This document shows, piece after piece, positions 21,942 through 33,709 of a DNA stretch of 64,000 bases (within the stretch, counting starts at the first letter, position 1; each line of letters starts with the position of its first letter). This DNA is from Ceraceosorus guamensis (taxonomy: Eukaryota > Basidiomycota > Exobasidiomycetes > Ceraceosorales > Ceraceosoraceae). Below the pieces are notes generated by a model. The model made no database searches, was not told the origin of the DNA, and was given only the letters and a program-made list of their open reading frames with translations. The stretch covers positions 67,556 to 131,555 of the forward strand of contig NW_020290007.1 of NCBI RefSeq assembly GCF_003144195.1, given 5' to 3'. A program made the position numbers and the translations under genes.

Positions 21942-24029
21942 TCAATTTTCTGCTGCGCTTTCCTCTAAGCGGTCCATGAAGCTCGCACGTCGCGGGTTGA
22001 TATTGTAGGTCTTTCCACGCACTGCCCAGATGCCCCAATTAGCCTTTACAGCGACGCGGGGGTCGAAGTCCGCTGACGGGGAATGGATGGAAAATGTGTC
22101 AGAAGTCATCACAGAGCCACTTCGAAGATCTGCAGTTCGCTTTGGACACTCACCGATGACCCATTGTTGACTTGCAAAGGTGTTCTCCCCGGGAGTGATC
22201 AGCCACTCGAACTCTCCCATCACACCTTCAATGCTTTCGAAAGCGAGGACGTCCCTCTCGATGTCTGCAGGGCTGAAGCCCGTGGCAATGAGGGCGCACT
22301 TGGTGCTCAGGATGTTGCCAATGGCTCTAGCCCACTCCGCTTGTGCCTGCACGACCGGCGCGCTCACGACTGATGTGAGGCCAGGATCGGCTGCGCCTGG
22401 CATAGCTGGGGCGGGTTCAGCGGAAGGAATTTCTCCGCCCTCGGGCGCAGGTGTACCTTCCGCGGCTCGGAAAGGCATCGATCTGCTCCCAGATCGCGTC
22501 TCTCCCCTGCTCTCTTCTTCCTGCGCACTCTTGGCGTAATAAGTCTCCCTGGCGGCCTTCATCTTCTTCTCGTCCTCCCTCTCTTCCGCCTTTGCTCTTA
22601 ATGCCTCTTGCACAGCTAGCTGAGACGGAAAACCAAAGCCTGGCGAGAAGGCGAAAAAGACGTCGGTGTATGGGTCGAAAGGTTCCAATTGAGCGTGCAC
22701 ATCTTCGTAAGGAGCTTGCAACGTCGTGATAGTCAGTCCTCTTGAGACGACCACCGTACTGCTAGGCACACCGTAGCGGCTCTTGCGAGGCTGTTGAGAA
22801 GGTCCCGTCACGTATGCGCTGTCCTTTTGCTGATTGGGGACAGCTTCTGGGCCGATGAGAAAGACGTGAAAAGCGACGCCTGGGAATATGTATTGCAGCT
22901 GATCCCAGACTTGAGGTGGCAGCGTAGACTCTGCTCGAGCTCCGACAACGATGAGGCGAACGACGTCCAGCGTGGGCTTCTCGCCAAGCTTGGGGTGCAA
23001 GGTCTGTCTCAAGGCTGCACCGAGGATGGGTACGAGCCCGCGAATCAATGGTCAGCGCGATCTGAGTTTGAAAGAATGCCAGTCCTTGTCTCACGAGACT
23101 CCACCAAACACTCACCAACCATGCTTCGCAAACCTTCGTGAGTCAGCCGCATCGATCTCCTGGTGTATGGACTGTTCTCGTGCAAAGCTCCAGCAATCGT
23201 GGTCGGAAAGGTCAACAACCTGGTAACGTGCCTCCTCGGCCTGTCCGTCTCTATGGAGTTGTGATTACGAGTGTAAAAGTAGACGTCCCAGGAGCTGAAA
23301 TTGATGACTTCCTCAAAGCCCTGGTGGGCTGCAAACGCACAAGATCGCATTCGAGCGCGTGAGCGGACCGAAGGAACGATTACCTTCATTGCCTTGGCTT
23401 TCACTGTACTCACCGGGCAGCTTGAACTCTGCAATATCCCTGCCGCTCCTGAGATCGTGCTCGTCCTCATTGGCCTCTCGCAGCCTAGCCATGTATTTGC
23501 CCTTCTCCGTGTCCAGCTCCCACTCCCCTCTCCCTGCATGCGTAGGCCAGCCAGAGACGGGGCATTCGTACGCTACGAGTTTCCTCTGACCTTTGGTCAA
23601 AGAGTAGGGACAAGGAGCTTGGCTTCGCACCCTCTCTCCTCTCGCTCGCATGGCAGGGATGGGCGATTTGGACAGAGGGTGAAACAGCTCGTCTTGAGAC
23701 AAGATTGGCTGCTTTGAGCGTCCTTGCTTGAATGGATCCTCCTCCTCTCGTGACGTCCTGCGTCGAAGCCATGAGAGGAAAGTCCGTCGCTGAGCTTGCG
23801 GCGTGGGTTGCTGATCAGCTCGAGCGCTGCCGTACTGCAAGATCGACGTTGGCCGGCGAGCGTGCGCCGTCAGCGTCGCTGCAGACAAAGTCGACTGCCA
23901 ACATTCTCGTCCGCTCCCCGATCGATACGTCGGATTGCTCACGCGTCGATATAAGAGTGTGAAGCCAATGGTGTGCCTGCCCTGGGCAGCGCCGAGGCGA
24001 AGCGAGTTGGCTATTCTCGGGGTGGACAT
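21942..24029 (-). CDS. MSS51: Mss51-like mitochondrial COX1 translation/assembly factor
   Basis: Exons 23414-24029, 23116-23328, 22154-23014 and 21942-22072 encode 606 residues. The N-terminus is Arg/Ser-rich with few acidic residues, consistent with a mitochondrial presequence. The conserved core is clear: CPYSLTKGQRKLVAYECPVS, RLREANEDEHDLRSGR, INFSSWDVYFYTRN, LHENSPYT, VALRQTLHP and FHVFLIGPEAVP. In yeast, Mss51 activates COX1 mRNA translation, binds new Cox1, and senses heme through Cys-Pro motifs. Here both Cys-Pro pairs remain, but the expected second cysteine of each zinc-finger pair appears to be serine. The last intron (22073-22153) is 81 nt and has no in-frame stop, so retention would insert 27 residues. 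The ATG at 24029 is chosen because no earlier in-frame ATG was seen. Confidence 0.88.
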
Positions 24030-24644
24030 GCCGCGTGTAGTCTGAAGCTTGTACCGGCGGGCAGTCGTTGCTTCACGTATCCGCCACGTCGAGGTCAGGT
24101 CGAGTCGACTTCGCTGCACGCTTCACTCTGACTAGGTCACGAAAGGTCACGGGTGTGCGAATGGCGAGGGAGAGCTGATTGTAAGCCAAGGCTGCCACGT
24201 ACGAGCGATGCTTGCCCTTCATTCACGAACACGATCACGAATCCAAGTGGAGAGAGCAGCAGGGCGCGCTGCGATTTTTGCATCTTCGCGCGCCATGCAT
24301 GCAGTCACGGGCGCACGCGCACGCATGGATGTCTGCCCGCCTTGGTCGCTGATGAGGTCAGGAGCGTTGATGCACGCGCGGAGAGCATACCCTGCAACCA
24401 CATGGAATGATCGCGAATTCGATGTTCACACTGGTCCGGGCGTTCGAACGGACCTCAGCCACCTCCTCAATCGTCTCCTTGCCAGCAAGCGGATCTATTG
24501 CGGCTTTGTGGAAAGCTGATAACATCTCGGCTCCTGCCTGAAACGTTATAGCGGTAGGCAGCAAGCTACAAGCATCTGTTTCATGGTAACCTCATCGTTT
24601 TACACGTCGCTATGGCTGACTTTGCTATACGTCGATGATCGGCT
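24030..24644. other. Intergenic interval between two minus-strand genes
   Basis: About 615 bp, serving as Mss51 upstream region and Pre5 3' region. It contains degenerate relatives of the intergenic motif (ATTCACGA and ATCACGAAT near 24223-24243). No gene was recognised. Confidence 0.5.
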
Positions 24645-25885
24645 TTACTCCTCCATCGCCGTCACATCTCCTTCCGTAGCTTGACCACCGGGTGCGCCAG
24701 TCCCATCCCCAGGTGTGGCGCCAGTAGTCGTGGAGACGGCAGGATTAGCTCTAGGTGAGAGCTTTTCCAAGAATGGTCTCAAATCTTCTCCCTCGATGAT
24801 CTTGAACTTCTCGGCCGTGCGAGCCGATGGATCCGAAGCATCCGCATCTGCTCCTGGTCCAACGATAGAGAGAGAGACTGCATCCAATTCCAGCTGTGGG
24901 CGTCGTGTGCACGATGCGGTCAGCGTCGCTCGAAGCTTGCGTGTCTCAGCACTCGTGGCGCCTGGCTCACCTCTTTGCCTTGCTGCAACGTGTCTCGCAA
25001 TGCATACAATCCCTCCATGATGACCTCTTCTCTGCTCAAATCCTCAAAGGTATCCACCTTTCTCTCCAAGTAGGTCTTTGCACTTTGAGATCTTGCTCCT
25101 AGAGCCATAGCGTAGTACTCGAAGCAGTTGCCTGTGGGCGAAAATTCGTACAGGTGTGCGCCACTTCCGTCCACTCCTGCCACCAAGAATCCCACACCGT
25201 ACGGTCGCTTGCCGTACTGCATGGTGTTCAGTTGAGCACGGTCTGCCAGCGAAGAGATAAGACGGGAGACCGGAAGGGGACGACTGTAAAGCAATCGAGA
25301 AGATAGCGCCAATTGCCTCATGTAGTTGCTGCGAGCGTGACCAAACGTCCCTCCTCATCAGTCCTGCTCCCAATGTCTCGTTGCTCGGCATGCCCAAGCT
25401 CACCTGAGAACTCTTGCATCACTGGTCAGACCGGCAAAAGCGATTCCGACGTGATTGTCCACCCTGAGCATCTTGTTCTGATGGCTAGCCAGCTCCGAGG
25501 GCGCTCGCTTGAGAGCCACGAGAACAGCATGAGTCTTGCTCCTCAGTCCGACGACTGCTGATCCTTGCTTGACCGCCTCCTGCGCATACTCTACCTGATG
25601 CAGACGACCCTGCGGTGAGACTGTACGACAAGATTGTCAGCCTCCTCGACATGGGAAGTGATGCGCACACTGACACTACTTACAGACGGTGTTGTCCGAA
25701 TCGTATGAGCTGCCAGAGCGTGTGCAGGACCTGTCAGCCTTGCTCTGACCGAAAAGCGAGCCTCCCTGTCGTCACTCACTTTCGAAACTGTTGGCGACCA
25801 GTGCGTGTGGATGCGTGGGGAGTGAGCGGTGCAAATTCGATTAGCAGAGCGCGAACGCCAAAGGAGAATGGACCTCACTCACCAT
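24645..25885 (-). CDS. PRE5: 20S proteasome alpha subunit, PSMA1/Pre5 type
   Basis: Six coding exons: 25883-25885, 25780-25787, 25684-25709, 25404-25620, 24971-25328 and 24645-24893, encoding 286 residues. The joined start reads [18 protein letters not shown] followed by [12 protein letters not shown], the proteasome alpha signature. Later motifs identify the PSMA1 branch: [44 protein letters not shown]. Alpha subunits form the outer rings of the 20S core and have no catalytic threonine. The architecture is unusual: the first coding exon is the ATG alone, and the next is only 8 nt. The frame and family fit make this reconstruction strong. The Gly/Ala/Thr-rich C-terminal tail ends in EE. Confidence 0.93.
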
Positions 25886-26381
25886 CGTGGCTCAAACGAT
25901 GCGGCTGTGCACGGATTGTATACTCCGGGTCGTCAGTGTGAGCAGCTCGAACTTGTGCGACCAGCTCGAGAGGCGATTTGCTGTGAATCGCGGATGATGG
26001 TCGACTTTGGGGTATGGAAGCGCAATAATGTCCTTGTCGGGGCTTGCCATCAGCAATCGTGAATCGTGAATGTGAAGTAGTGAATCGTCGTCGTGGATTG
26101 TGGGAAGCAAGACGTCCGTGCGGCGCTTGCGCGGCAGGCGCGGTTACCCCCGCGCGTTCGAAGTTGTCACGTGAACACAGCGGGCAATGGTCGATCTTTG
26201 ATGCGCTCCGACGTTGAGCGAGTCAGGAGAGTCAGTTCGGATGAGTCTTGACGAGTCTGCTTCGCGATCAAGTTTGGTAGTCTTGAGTATCATCGACCGG
26301 TTCATGTGCGTAGCTACGACGCCTACCTCTTCAACCGGATCGCAAGTCTGACGAAACTGCTACGCAAAGGCTCTTACGACG
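25886..26381. other. Divergent promoter, Pre5 / Atp23
   Basis: About 500 bp. It carries a run of related repeats, AATCGTGAATCGTGAAT at 26054-26070 followed by a further GAATCGTCG. No TATA box was evident. Confidence 0.5.
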
Positions 26382-27725
26382 ATGGGTGGTGCCACTGAGC
26401 CATTGCGCAATCGTGAAGATCTGCCTGCCGGATTCGAAGCGTGGCTGGGGGCATGCCGATCCGCAATGAGCGCTTCCTCGCCCTGCGCGAGCACTTCGAG
26501 GCTAAAAGTGGATGAGGCCGAAGATAACTCCAAGCGCTGTGCACGCTTCTCCAACGCCTCGCTCAATGCCGCGTTCCCATTCCGCTCGTCCATCGAGAGC
26601 ACCGCGCCTGCACCGTCTGCAGCCAAGGAGCACACCTTCGCAGAAGTGTTGGACAAGCATGGAGCGGTCACTTTGGACCCTTGGTCGCAAGAAAGGGAGA
26701 CGGATAGAATGCGCAAGGATAGAGAAAAGGTGGAGCAGTGGAGAGACGAGTTGTTCAAAAGCAGTGGGTACAACTGTGGAGGAGGCGGACAGAGCGGCAT
26801 GAAAGGCGCATCTCCTCTGCCGTCGTCGCCCCCACCCCCCCCCCCCCCCCAAACCTGTGTTGACGCCGCCGCTCCTTGATGGCACAGGTCCCATAATTCG
26901 CTTCATGGTCAAGCACCTAAGCATCGTCGGATGCGCTCCCGAGTCTCAACGCCCCGGTCACATCCCAATCGTCTTGGCGCACTGCAGCGAAGCAACAGCT
27001 GGCGGATTTTCGCCCCATCTAACTCGCAAGGAGGAATCGGCATTGATGATCTGTGCAAATCACATCAACAGCAAGACGCACTTGGAGCACACTTTTGCCC
27101 ACGAAATGATCCATTGGTGGGACCACTGCAGGTTCAAGGTGGACTGGAACGATCTGAGACATCACGCTTGCACAGAGGTCAGCTGAGAAGGAGCCCGACT
27201 TCGGTGCTTGTACGGCATGAGACAAGCGCAGCGCTGATTCGAATCCCTTTTCGCCATCTCGCTCAGGTCCGTGCAGCCTCCCTCTCTGGCGACTGCAGCT
27301 TCTGGAGGCAACTTGCTGCACCTGGTTTCAACTTCGTGAAGAGGCATCAGGTTCGTCGCTCAGCTGTTGCAATCGCCGAGGCAACCCTCCCATCTCACAT
27401 CCTTGCACTTCTACTTCCATCGCAGAGGTGTACGAGGCGTCGAGCTATTCTAAGTGTTGAAGCGCATCCTAGGTGTACAAGTCGGGAAGAAGCCGAGCGA
27501 GCTGTGGATGTGAGTCCAGTCGACGCAGGCAGTCAGTCAGTCGGTCATCGATCTCGGTGCAGCCTAGCTGAACGGCGCGTGACCGCACTTGTTCTCGCAG
27601 GAGGTGTTCAGTAGCTGCTTCAAAGACACGCGGCCTTTCGATGAGGTACGTGGCTGCCGTGTACGCTTCCATGACGACGCATACCTGCTGACTGGCGGCT
27701 CTAATCTGCGTCTCAGATCTACTGA
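26382..27725 (+). CDS. ATP23: Atp23 mitochondrial inner-membrane metalloprotease
   Basis: Exons 26382-26763, 26888-27177, 27267-27350, 27426-27509, 27601-27645 and 27717-27725 give 297 residues. Near residue 199 is [16 protein letters not shown], containing the zincin motif HExxH (HEMIH), followed by [17 protein letters not shown] and the conserved end [11 protein letters not shown]. Atp23 matures Atp6 and helps assemble ATP synthase in the intermembrane space. The join at 26763/26888 restores [18 protein letters not shown], as expected for the family. The last coding exon is only Ile-Tyr-stop. The first intron contains a long C homopolymer that could be misread as a frameshift in the gene. 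The N-terminal 110 residues are poorly conserved. Confidence 0.92.
26834..26850. repeat. Poly-C homopolymer inside an Atp23 intron
   Basis: A run of C residues interrupted once by A (about 26829-26850) lies in the 3' half of the first Atp23 intron (26764-26887), upstream of a GTTGAC branch-like sequence. It may act as the polypyrimidine tract. Its exact length may be an assembly approximation. Confidence 0.8.
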
Positions 27726-28071
27726 TTCCAGGTGATAGAAATGTACGACGCTGCGGATATCAGATGCCATATTCGCAACGCATTGATTGCTCGCGTGCGT
27801 GTTACACGCCGATGCGACACTGAAGCGCTCGGTCGGCGGTCTGCGCGAGGTGTAAGTAGACTCTTCTCTACAAGTATGGCCACGAAGGTGCTGAGATTCA
27901 ATAGAGCCGGGGAGAGGATGACCTGAAGCAGAGGTGTACAGGCAGGGTTTGAGAACACATCGACGGTGTGAGCTATTCGAGTCGCTTGCGAGCTGATCGG
28001 ATCTGATGGTACAAGAAGGGGCGAATCGATTGCTGGAGATGGGTCGAAGGCGCAAGGCAAAGTCGTCGCGC
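27726..28071. other. Convergent 3' interval, Atp23 / aquaglyceroporin
   Basis: About 345 bp. Only short, unsupported open frames were seen. Confidence 0.5.
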
Positions 28072-29871
28072 TCATGAGACCGAAGCGGGAAGCTGGTGTC
28101 GACTGGTGCTGGGCCATTTGACTCTATTCCATCGCCAGGGTCGGTTGAGAGGACTGTCACCGCCTGTGTAGATCAATGCATCGTAAAGGAAAGCACCGAC
28201 TTGAGCACCGACGACTGTGGCGAGAAGAGGAGTCCAGGCAAAATAGCCGGCGTTGAAGGACCAGAGACCTTGGTAGCCGACCATGCTGAGCATCATGCGA
28301 GGTCCCCAATCACGAGCAGGATTGACACAGTAAGCGCTCTGCCAGCCGAGTGTAGCACCGATGGCCATGATCACTTTGGATGGATGATGAGGAAGACAAA
28401 TTGAGCCATAGTGCCACCCATGCTCGATCTCAGTCCAAGAAATCCACTCACGCCACATCAATATCAAAGGAGCCATGCCTTCGGGGGGTGGCGTGTTGTT
28501 GCTGTCTCCCAGAGCAAAGACGACCGCTGCGAGCACAGCAGTGGCAAATACCTCGTTGTAAAAGGTGGTGATGCGAGTGGACTGGGTGCGCAAAAACTCG
28601 GCCGGGTACGTGGTGAAGAGCGCGGCCGTCGTTTCCGTTTGCATAGGGTCGACGATTCGAATGGGCACGACGTAAAGGCCGTATATCATCAGGCTGCCGA
28701 CGAGCGCACCTGCCATTTGCGCGCAAATATAGACGGGTACTTTGCGCCACGGAAAGCGCCTCCAAACGGCCAGCGCGAGCGTAAGTGCTGGGTTGATGTG
28801 TCCTCCCGAAATACCTCCTGCAAGCGTCACGCCGAAAAGGACACCGAGACCCCATCCAAAGCTGATGGACAGGTAGTCTCCCTTTGCGTCGGATGCATCG
28901 TAAAGCTTGCTGACCGTGACTTGCACGTTGATGCCGTTGCCAAATATCATGAGAACTGCAGTGCCCAGAAACTCTGCAAAGGGCTCGCGAAGCTGGGGCG
29001 CGGCAGGCGAGAGGGTTCGAAGGGGTCAGTGGGTGAGCACGGCAAGTCTGCTACCGCTCATCGCTTACGTGGTAACGCCACTTGGCCCAAAGATTTGGAA
29101 ATTCGTCCTCATCATCCTCATCCTCGTCGATGATCGCCGCGTTCATGCCGCCTCTTGCAGCGACTTGGGGCAGAGGAGCATCTGCAAAACTAGTCTTGCC
29201 ATCCGTCGTGGCACTTCCATTTCGAGATTTGGAATCCGTGGTGTTGACGCCGAGTTGATCGCTCTGATCGATGGCGCGAAGTTGGCTCTGGAGTTCCTGC
29301 GTGTTGGCAGCGATCTGCTCAACTTGCTCCTTGTGGCCTTCATGCGCGAATGTCACTTCTTGACGGACAATGTTGCGAAGCTGGTCCAACAAAAGAGCTG
29401 TACCCGCATCGGTGTGCGCCGGAACACTGCCTACGCGGTTGGACTCGTGCGATACACGACTGGGTGCCTTGGACGTCGAAAAGGCCTGCGACAGACCAAC
29501 GGGATGGCTCTGCAAGGCACGACGTGAGACTACTGCGTCAGTTCATCCGCCGCCAGGCTGGTCAAGCACCATGCAACGATGATGGCTCGCGCGCCACTCA
29601 CAAATTCGTGGCGCTCGGTTTTGGGCGCTTGCTTCGCCTTTGCTAAGCTGAACTTCAGCGGCTTGACGTAGTGCTGGCCGGTACGCTTGTCTTTGATCAC
29701 ATGGGCGTGCTTGGGCAGCTTCTCGTGCGCTCCGATGGCTTGCATTCCTTCCACTGCCTTGACAGCAAAAGATCCGTCGATTGGGGTTGGCAAGTCTACA
29801 TGCTCGGCGAGCTCATTCGCAGCATGCAAGGACGCGGCGGATCCGCGGTCGAACGAGGAGCGAGCCGACAT
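28072..29871 (-). CDS. Aquaglyceroporin (MIP family)
   Basis: Exons 29602-29871, 29069-29509, 28452-28992 and 28072-28373 encode 517 residues. A long cytosolic N-terminus of about 235 residues carries a basic segment, a Gln-rich helical stretch and an acidic cluster (DEDEDDEDEF) before the channel begins at LREPFAEFLGTAVLMIFG. Both pore motifs are canonical: GGHINPALTLAL (near 286) and CVNPARDWGPRMM (near 438). The Asp after NPAR is typical of glycerol facilitators rather than strict water channels. The long N-terminus fits the fungal Fps1/Yfl054-type groups. The product should move glycerol and other small solutes across the plasma membrane in osmotic responses. The start ATG at 29871 (AAAATG) is the first in-frame ATG. 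Confidence 0.9.
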
Positions 29872-32800
29872 TTTCGCTCTGCTCGTCGAATGTGTACCTT
29901 CCGCTTGCTCCTTGGATTTGTATGCTCCGATTCCCTGGAGCACAAAGCTGCAATTTTCTGGTACGCGCGCTTCGCTTTGCTTGCTTGCTTGCTGCGAGAG
30001 GACTGCGCCGCTGCTGTTGTGGGTGTGCACCAGCCGGCGAAACCGTGTCGATCGATCGGGCGGAGTTCGGTGGGATTCTACGCGCTGCGAAGTCGAGTCT
30101 GGGCGTTGGCAACGGCTATATTCACAATTGCGGCGAGTCCATTCGCCGATGGAGTGGAATGGAGCTGGCAAAGTCTCCCGACGTTGGCAGAGGAGGTTGT
30201 GGAGAGCGTGGAGGAGTGCGGAGATGGGTGGTCGATTGTGGTGAATTGGACCAAATTATGAAGACTCGGCGGGGTCAAATGGAGGAATTATGCCCTGTCG
30301 GGTAGCGTCGACCGAGCGAGCGATCGAGTTGGACCGATCTGCTGTCGGGCGAGCGGGCTGCGTAACAGTTGTGAGTATTCTGCTGCACTTGACTGCAGAA
30401 GAGAGGCAGCTTTTTATGCGGCCTTATGAACCGCATCCAGTCAGTCAGTCGATCGTGAGTCCTTTGGTGACGCTCCGCTCCGCTCCTTCTTTCCTCCCCA
30501 CCCAACTCCGGCACAATGTGCAGCCGAGGACCGTCATGGGAGGAATTGGGCACAGGCAAAGTGGCCCTGCCTTGCCTTTTCGCAGCAGGCCAACACAACA
30601 ACCCTTCTCCCAAATCGTAGTTGCCAAGCACTAGCGTGGATGCTCGGTGCGCCTCTCACACTCGTGACTTCACTTCTTGCTCCCTCCGTGTTGCCCTTTC
30701 ACCCGTTGTGGGTTGCACATTCATCGTAACCGGACTCCTTCACAAGCCACGCGGGGACGGAGCTCTCACAAAGCAATCCAGAATCGAGAAAGTGAATCTG
30801 AATGGAAGACTCGGATGCGCCACCGGCGACTTGCACTTGACGGGTGCGCGGGTGTGCCCCCGTTATACTCCTCCTCCTGTGGCGGGCATGTTCGCACGTA
30901 CGTTCACTGCATTACTTGCCGCGCTGTGGCATGATTGCGACGCACAGCTATAGGATTATTGCTGCTGCAAGTGTGAGAGCCCCGCGCACCAGGACACGCA
31001 CGGCATAATCGCTCCAAAAGCTGCCACCCTTGGCGTTTTCGGAAACTTACTGACGGGAACCGGTGAAGGGTATGTAGGGCGCAGTCGACTGCCGCAAGCC
31101 CGGCACGGCTGGTCACGAGCGATTCCTAATCGTCACGGCTCGTCGTACACGTCTTGCACGAAGGACAAGCGCTCGTGTCTAAGGACGACTCAGAGCTGGG
31201 CAAAGTGACTCAAATTTTCGTAAGTGTGACTTGCGATGCAGTCAGTCAGTGGTACGCGCGCCTGATGGATGCTGTCTCGCTCCGGAGAAACCAAGCGATC
31301 AGAGAGAAGCAGCAGGCGAGTCAAATACTCTCGCGGTCAAGCAGAAGAAATAGCATAACCATCAGCTGACCCTTTGTACGCGGGAAGGCGAGGGTTTAGA
31401 GAGACGCCTATTCGCACCGTCGAGCATCAAATGCGCTCTCGCTCTGCTGCTTTTCTGCGGCTGGACGTTCTCTCCACAGCATGCAAAGGACATTTTAATC
31501 GCGCTTTTACTGAAATTCACCGAGCCCTTAATTCACGCGTCGCGGGGCAGGCAATGCAAGGCTCAAGACCTTTCGTTATGATGAGTATCAATCTGGACCG
31601 CAAAAAGCCACACGGAGTGCATGATTCACGATTGTACCGCCGCTGCTAGGTATCGAGTGAGTCTGTCTAGCCATGTGTGGATATGATCGATCTGAGCATC
31701 GGCATTAAAGGTCATTCTGGGCAAGAAGAGCGAAAGGTCGAGGTCCCTCTGCGGGGGCAGGCACGCATCGACCCCCCTCCTCTGCGTCACGCTGACTCTT
31801 GACTCGACGTCCTGACCGCCGCGTATCCGCACACGCCCTGCGTGCGTGGCTACCGTACACATACAGTCACGATCGAGTACGCGTCAGCTTGCCTCGGTAG
31901 ATCTTTGCTGGACCGGAAAGCCGTAAAAGCCCTGCATGTCATGGTGCAGCTGCGTGCATGCACGCTCTCTGCTTCTGACAGCTTTTGACTGATGCACTCA
32001 AAGACTCAGAGTGACTCAAGATCCATCACGACTGCTGCTGCGCTGCATGCATGCATGCATGCAATGAGCATCCAGTCGCAGAGCCCCGCGGGCATTTTAC
32101 CGAATTCGCCGAATTGGCCGGCTGCGCGCGCATGTGTGCCGTACTCACTGCACAGTTAATTCTTGCTGGTGCTCCATGTTGTTGTGCTGGGCTTGGTTGG
32201 CGGTGCTTGGCTTGGAATCTTATTGCAAGCGGGGAACGCGTATGGATGATGGGGTCCTCGCTCGATCGCGATATGCGAGCCGAGCAGCGTGAAGCAAAAG
32301 TTGAACTCGCGACTCGTCATTCACATTCACATTGTCCCCGAAAGGCCATTTTCTCCATCTTGTATAGCAGCATATATGCATGCGTCTCGATCTGCATGCT
32401 AGCTGCTGCATGGCGACAGCTGTCGTTGATTGACGTGAATCAAGGTCACGTTCTGACTCGGTTTCATACCAATCAAACCCCCCAAATTGTGGCGTCGACA
32501 AGGAGTTGCAAGTCGGCGACGCTAATCTGCAGCAGAATTAACATGATGGCGTGCGCGACAAGGCAACTAATTAAAAGCGTAACACGCCTTGGCTCGGGCG
32601 TTGCATGGGCACAAGCAACTTGATGAGACTCGAGAGCAAATCAAGCTCCACTGACACTCATGACTAGCTCTGACTCGCGACGACAACGATCGACGTGAGA
32701 CTCGATGGCTTGACGCGGCGATTTCAGTCACGAGTGGGCTCATTCTGAGTTCTACCGTAGGTCTAGCTCCCACACCCGCCCCGCTCCTCCAGCCTGGCCC

Positions 32801-33709
32801 ACGTCTTCAGATCGAGTTTGAGTGAGAGGCACAACTCGAGGGCCTCCCTCTGCAAGTCATCGGCAAGAGCTCCGGTGCCTTGACCAAGTCAAGCAGACGC
32901 CAGACTTGCGTCATACGGTGGCTGATGGACGTCGATGTGGAAGCCGCAACCCTGCCTCCCCTTTGTCCGCCATTCCGCTGGCCCTTTAGGGCGCGAGGCG
33001 AGAAGAGAAGAAGAGCGCATGCACCACACTCGCCGTGTTCGGCGGCAGAAGGCCGCAGACACGTGTAGCATGCTCATCAGTCATGAGTGGTACTTTCAAA
33101 TCTTAAAAGTGCAAATCAAACGAATGGATAAAGTAGCGTCAGCGAGAGGAAGAGGACTGTTGCAGCTCACGTGACTTGGGATGGTCCAACACTCTTGACT
33201 GCAAGAGGCTTATTGCAATAATACAACAACATCTCCTTGAAATCTTCACCTTGCATGCCTTCAATATGATCTGCTCTATAGCATTCACTCATCCTGCCTT
33301 CGTGCAGAGTCGCAGATCAAGATCCAAAGCTCTCGGAACACGATGCATGTGTCTGTGATACTGCCAGCCGAAGGCTCACAGACATGGCCAAGCCAAGGTG
33401 GTGCGGGAGGCGAGCAGCCGAGTCAACGTCATGACAGGCGGGCGAGAAGATGCAGGTCGACCGTTGTCCGTTGGATGAGAGTCAGGGCCGCCAAAGACGC
33501 ACGATGCTGGCTTCATCGCATCTTGGCACACGACAACACCGGCAATCTTGCAGGTGCCCATCTGTCGAGATGTGTGCAAATACGCAACACCACTTGGACA
33601 GCCAACGTGCATGTAGATGAGCATCCAAACTTGTGCTCATCCGAGCAGCCTGTCAAGTGAACCTGTCAGCCAGCTAACATTTCGAAGGGGTGCAGCGAGA
33701 AGAATCGTA
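29872..33709. other. Large divergent gene-free interval (3.8 kb)
   Basis: No gene with family support was found. Visible simple repeats include GCTTGCTTGCTTGC near 29980, CAGT repeats near 30437-30450 and 31239-31250, and GCATGCATGCATGCATGC near 32044-32062. Two exact copies of the 10-mer occur (30660-30669 and 32726-32735), plus several variants. A 190-codon frame at 32051-32623 begins in the ATGC repeat and looks fortuitous. Confidence 0.5.

Noticed and set aside
26382-26880. Apparent frameshift of Atp23 at the poly-C tract
   Set aside because: A GT-AG intron at 26764-26887 removes the tract and restores the conserved protein exactly, so the gene is intact.
27230-27250. GATTCGAATCCC, resembling a tRNA T-arm
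   Set aside because: It lies inside an Atp23 intron, and no acceptor stem, D-arm or anticodon arm could be paired around it.
32051-32623. 190-codon plus-strand open frame
   Set aside because: It starts within a GCATGC repeat, has no recognisable motif and no intron or neighbour support; chance frames of this length occur in GC-rich DNA.
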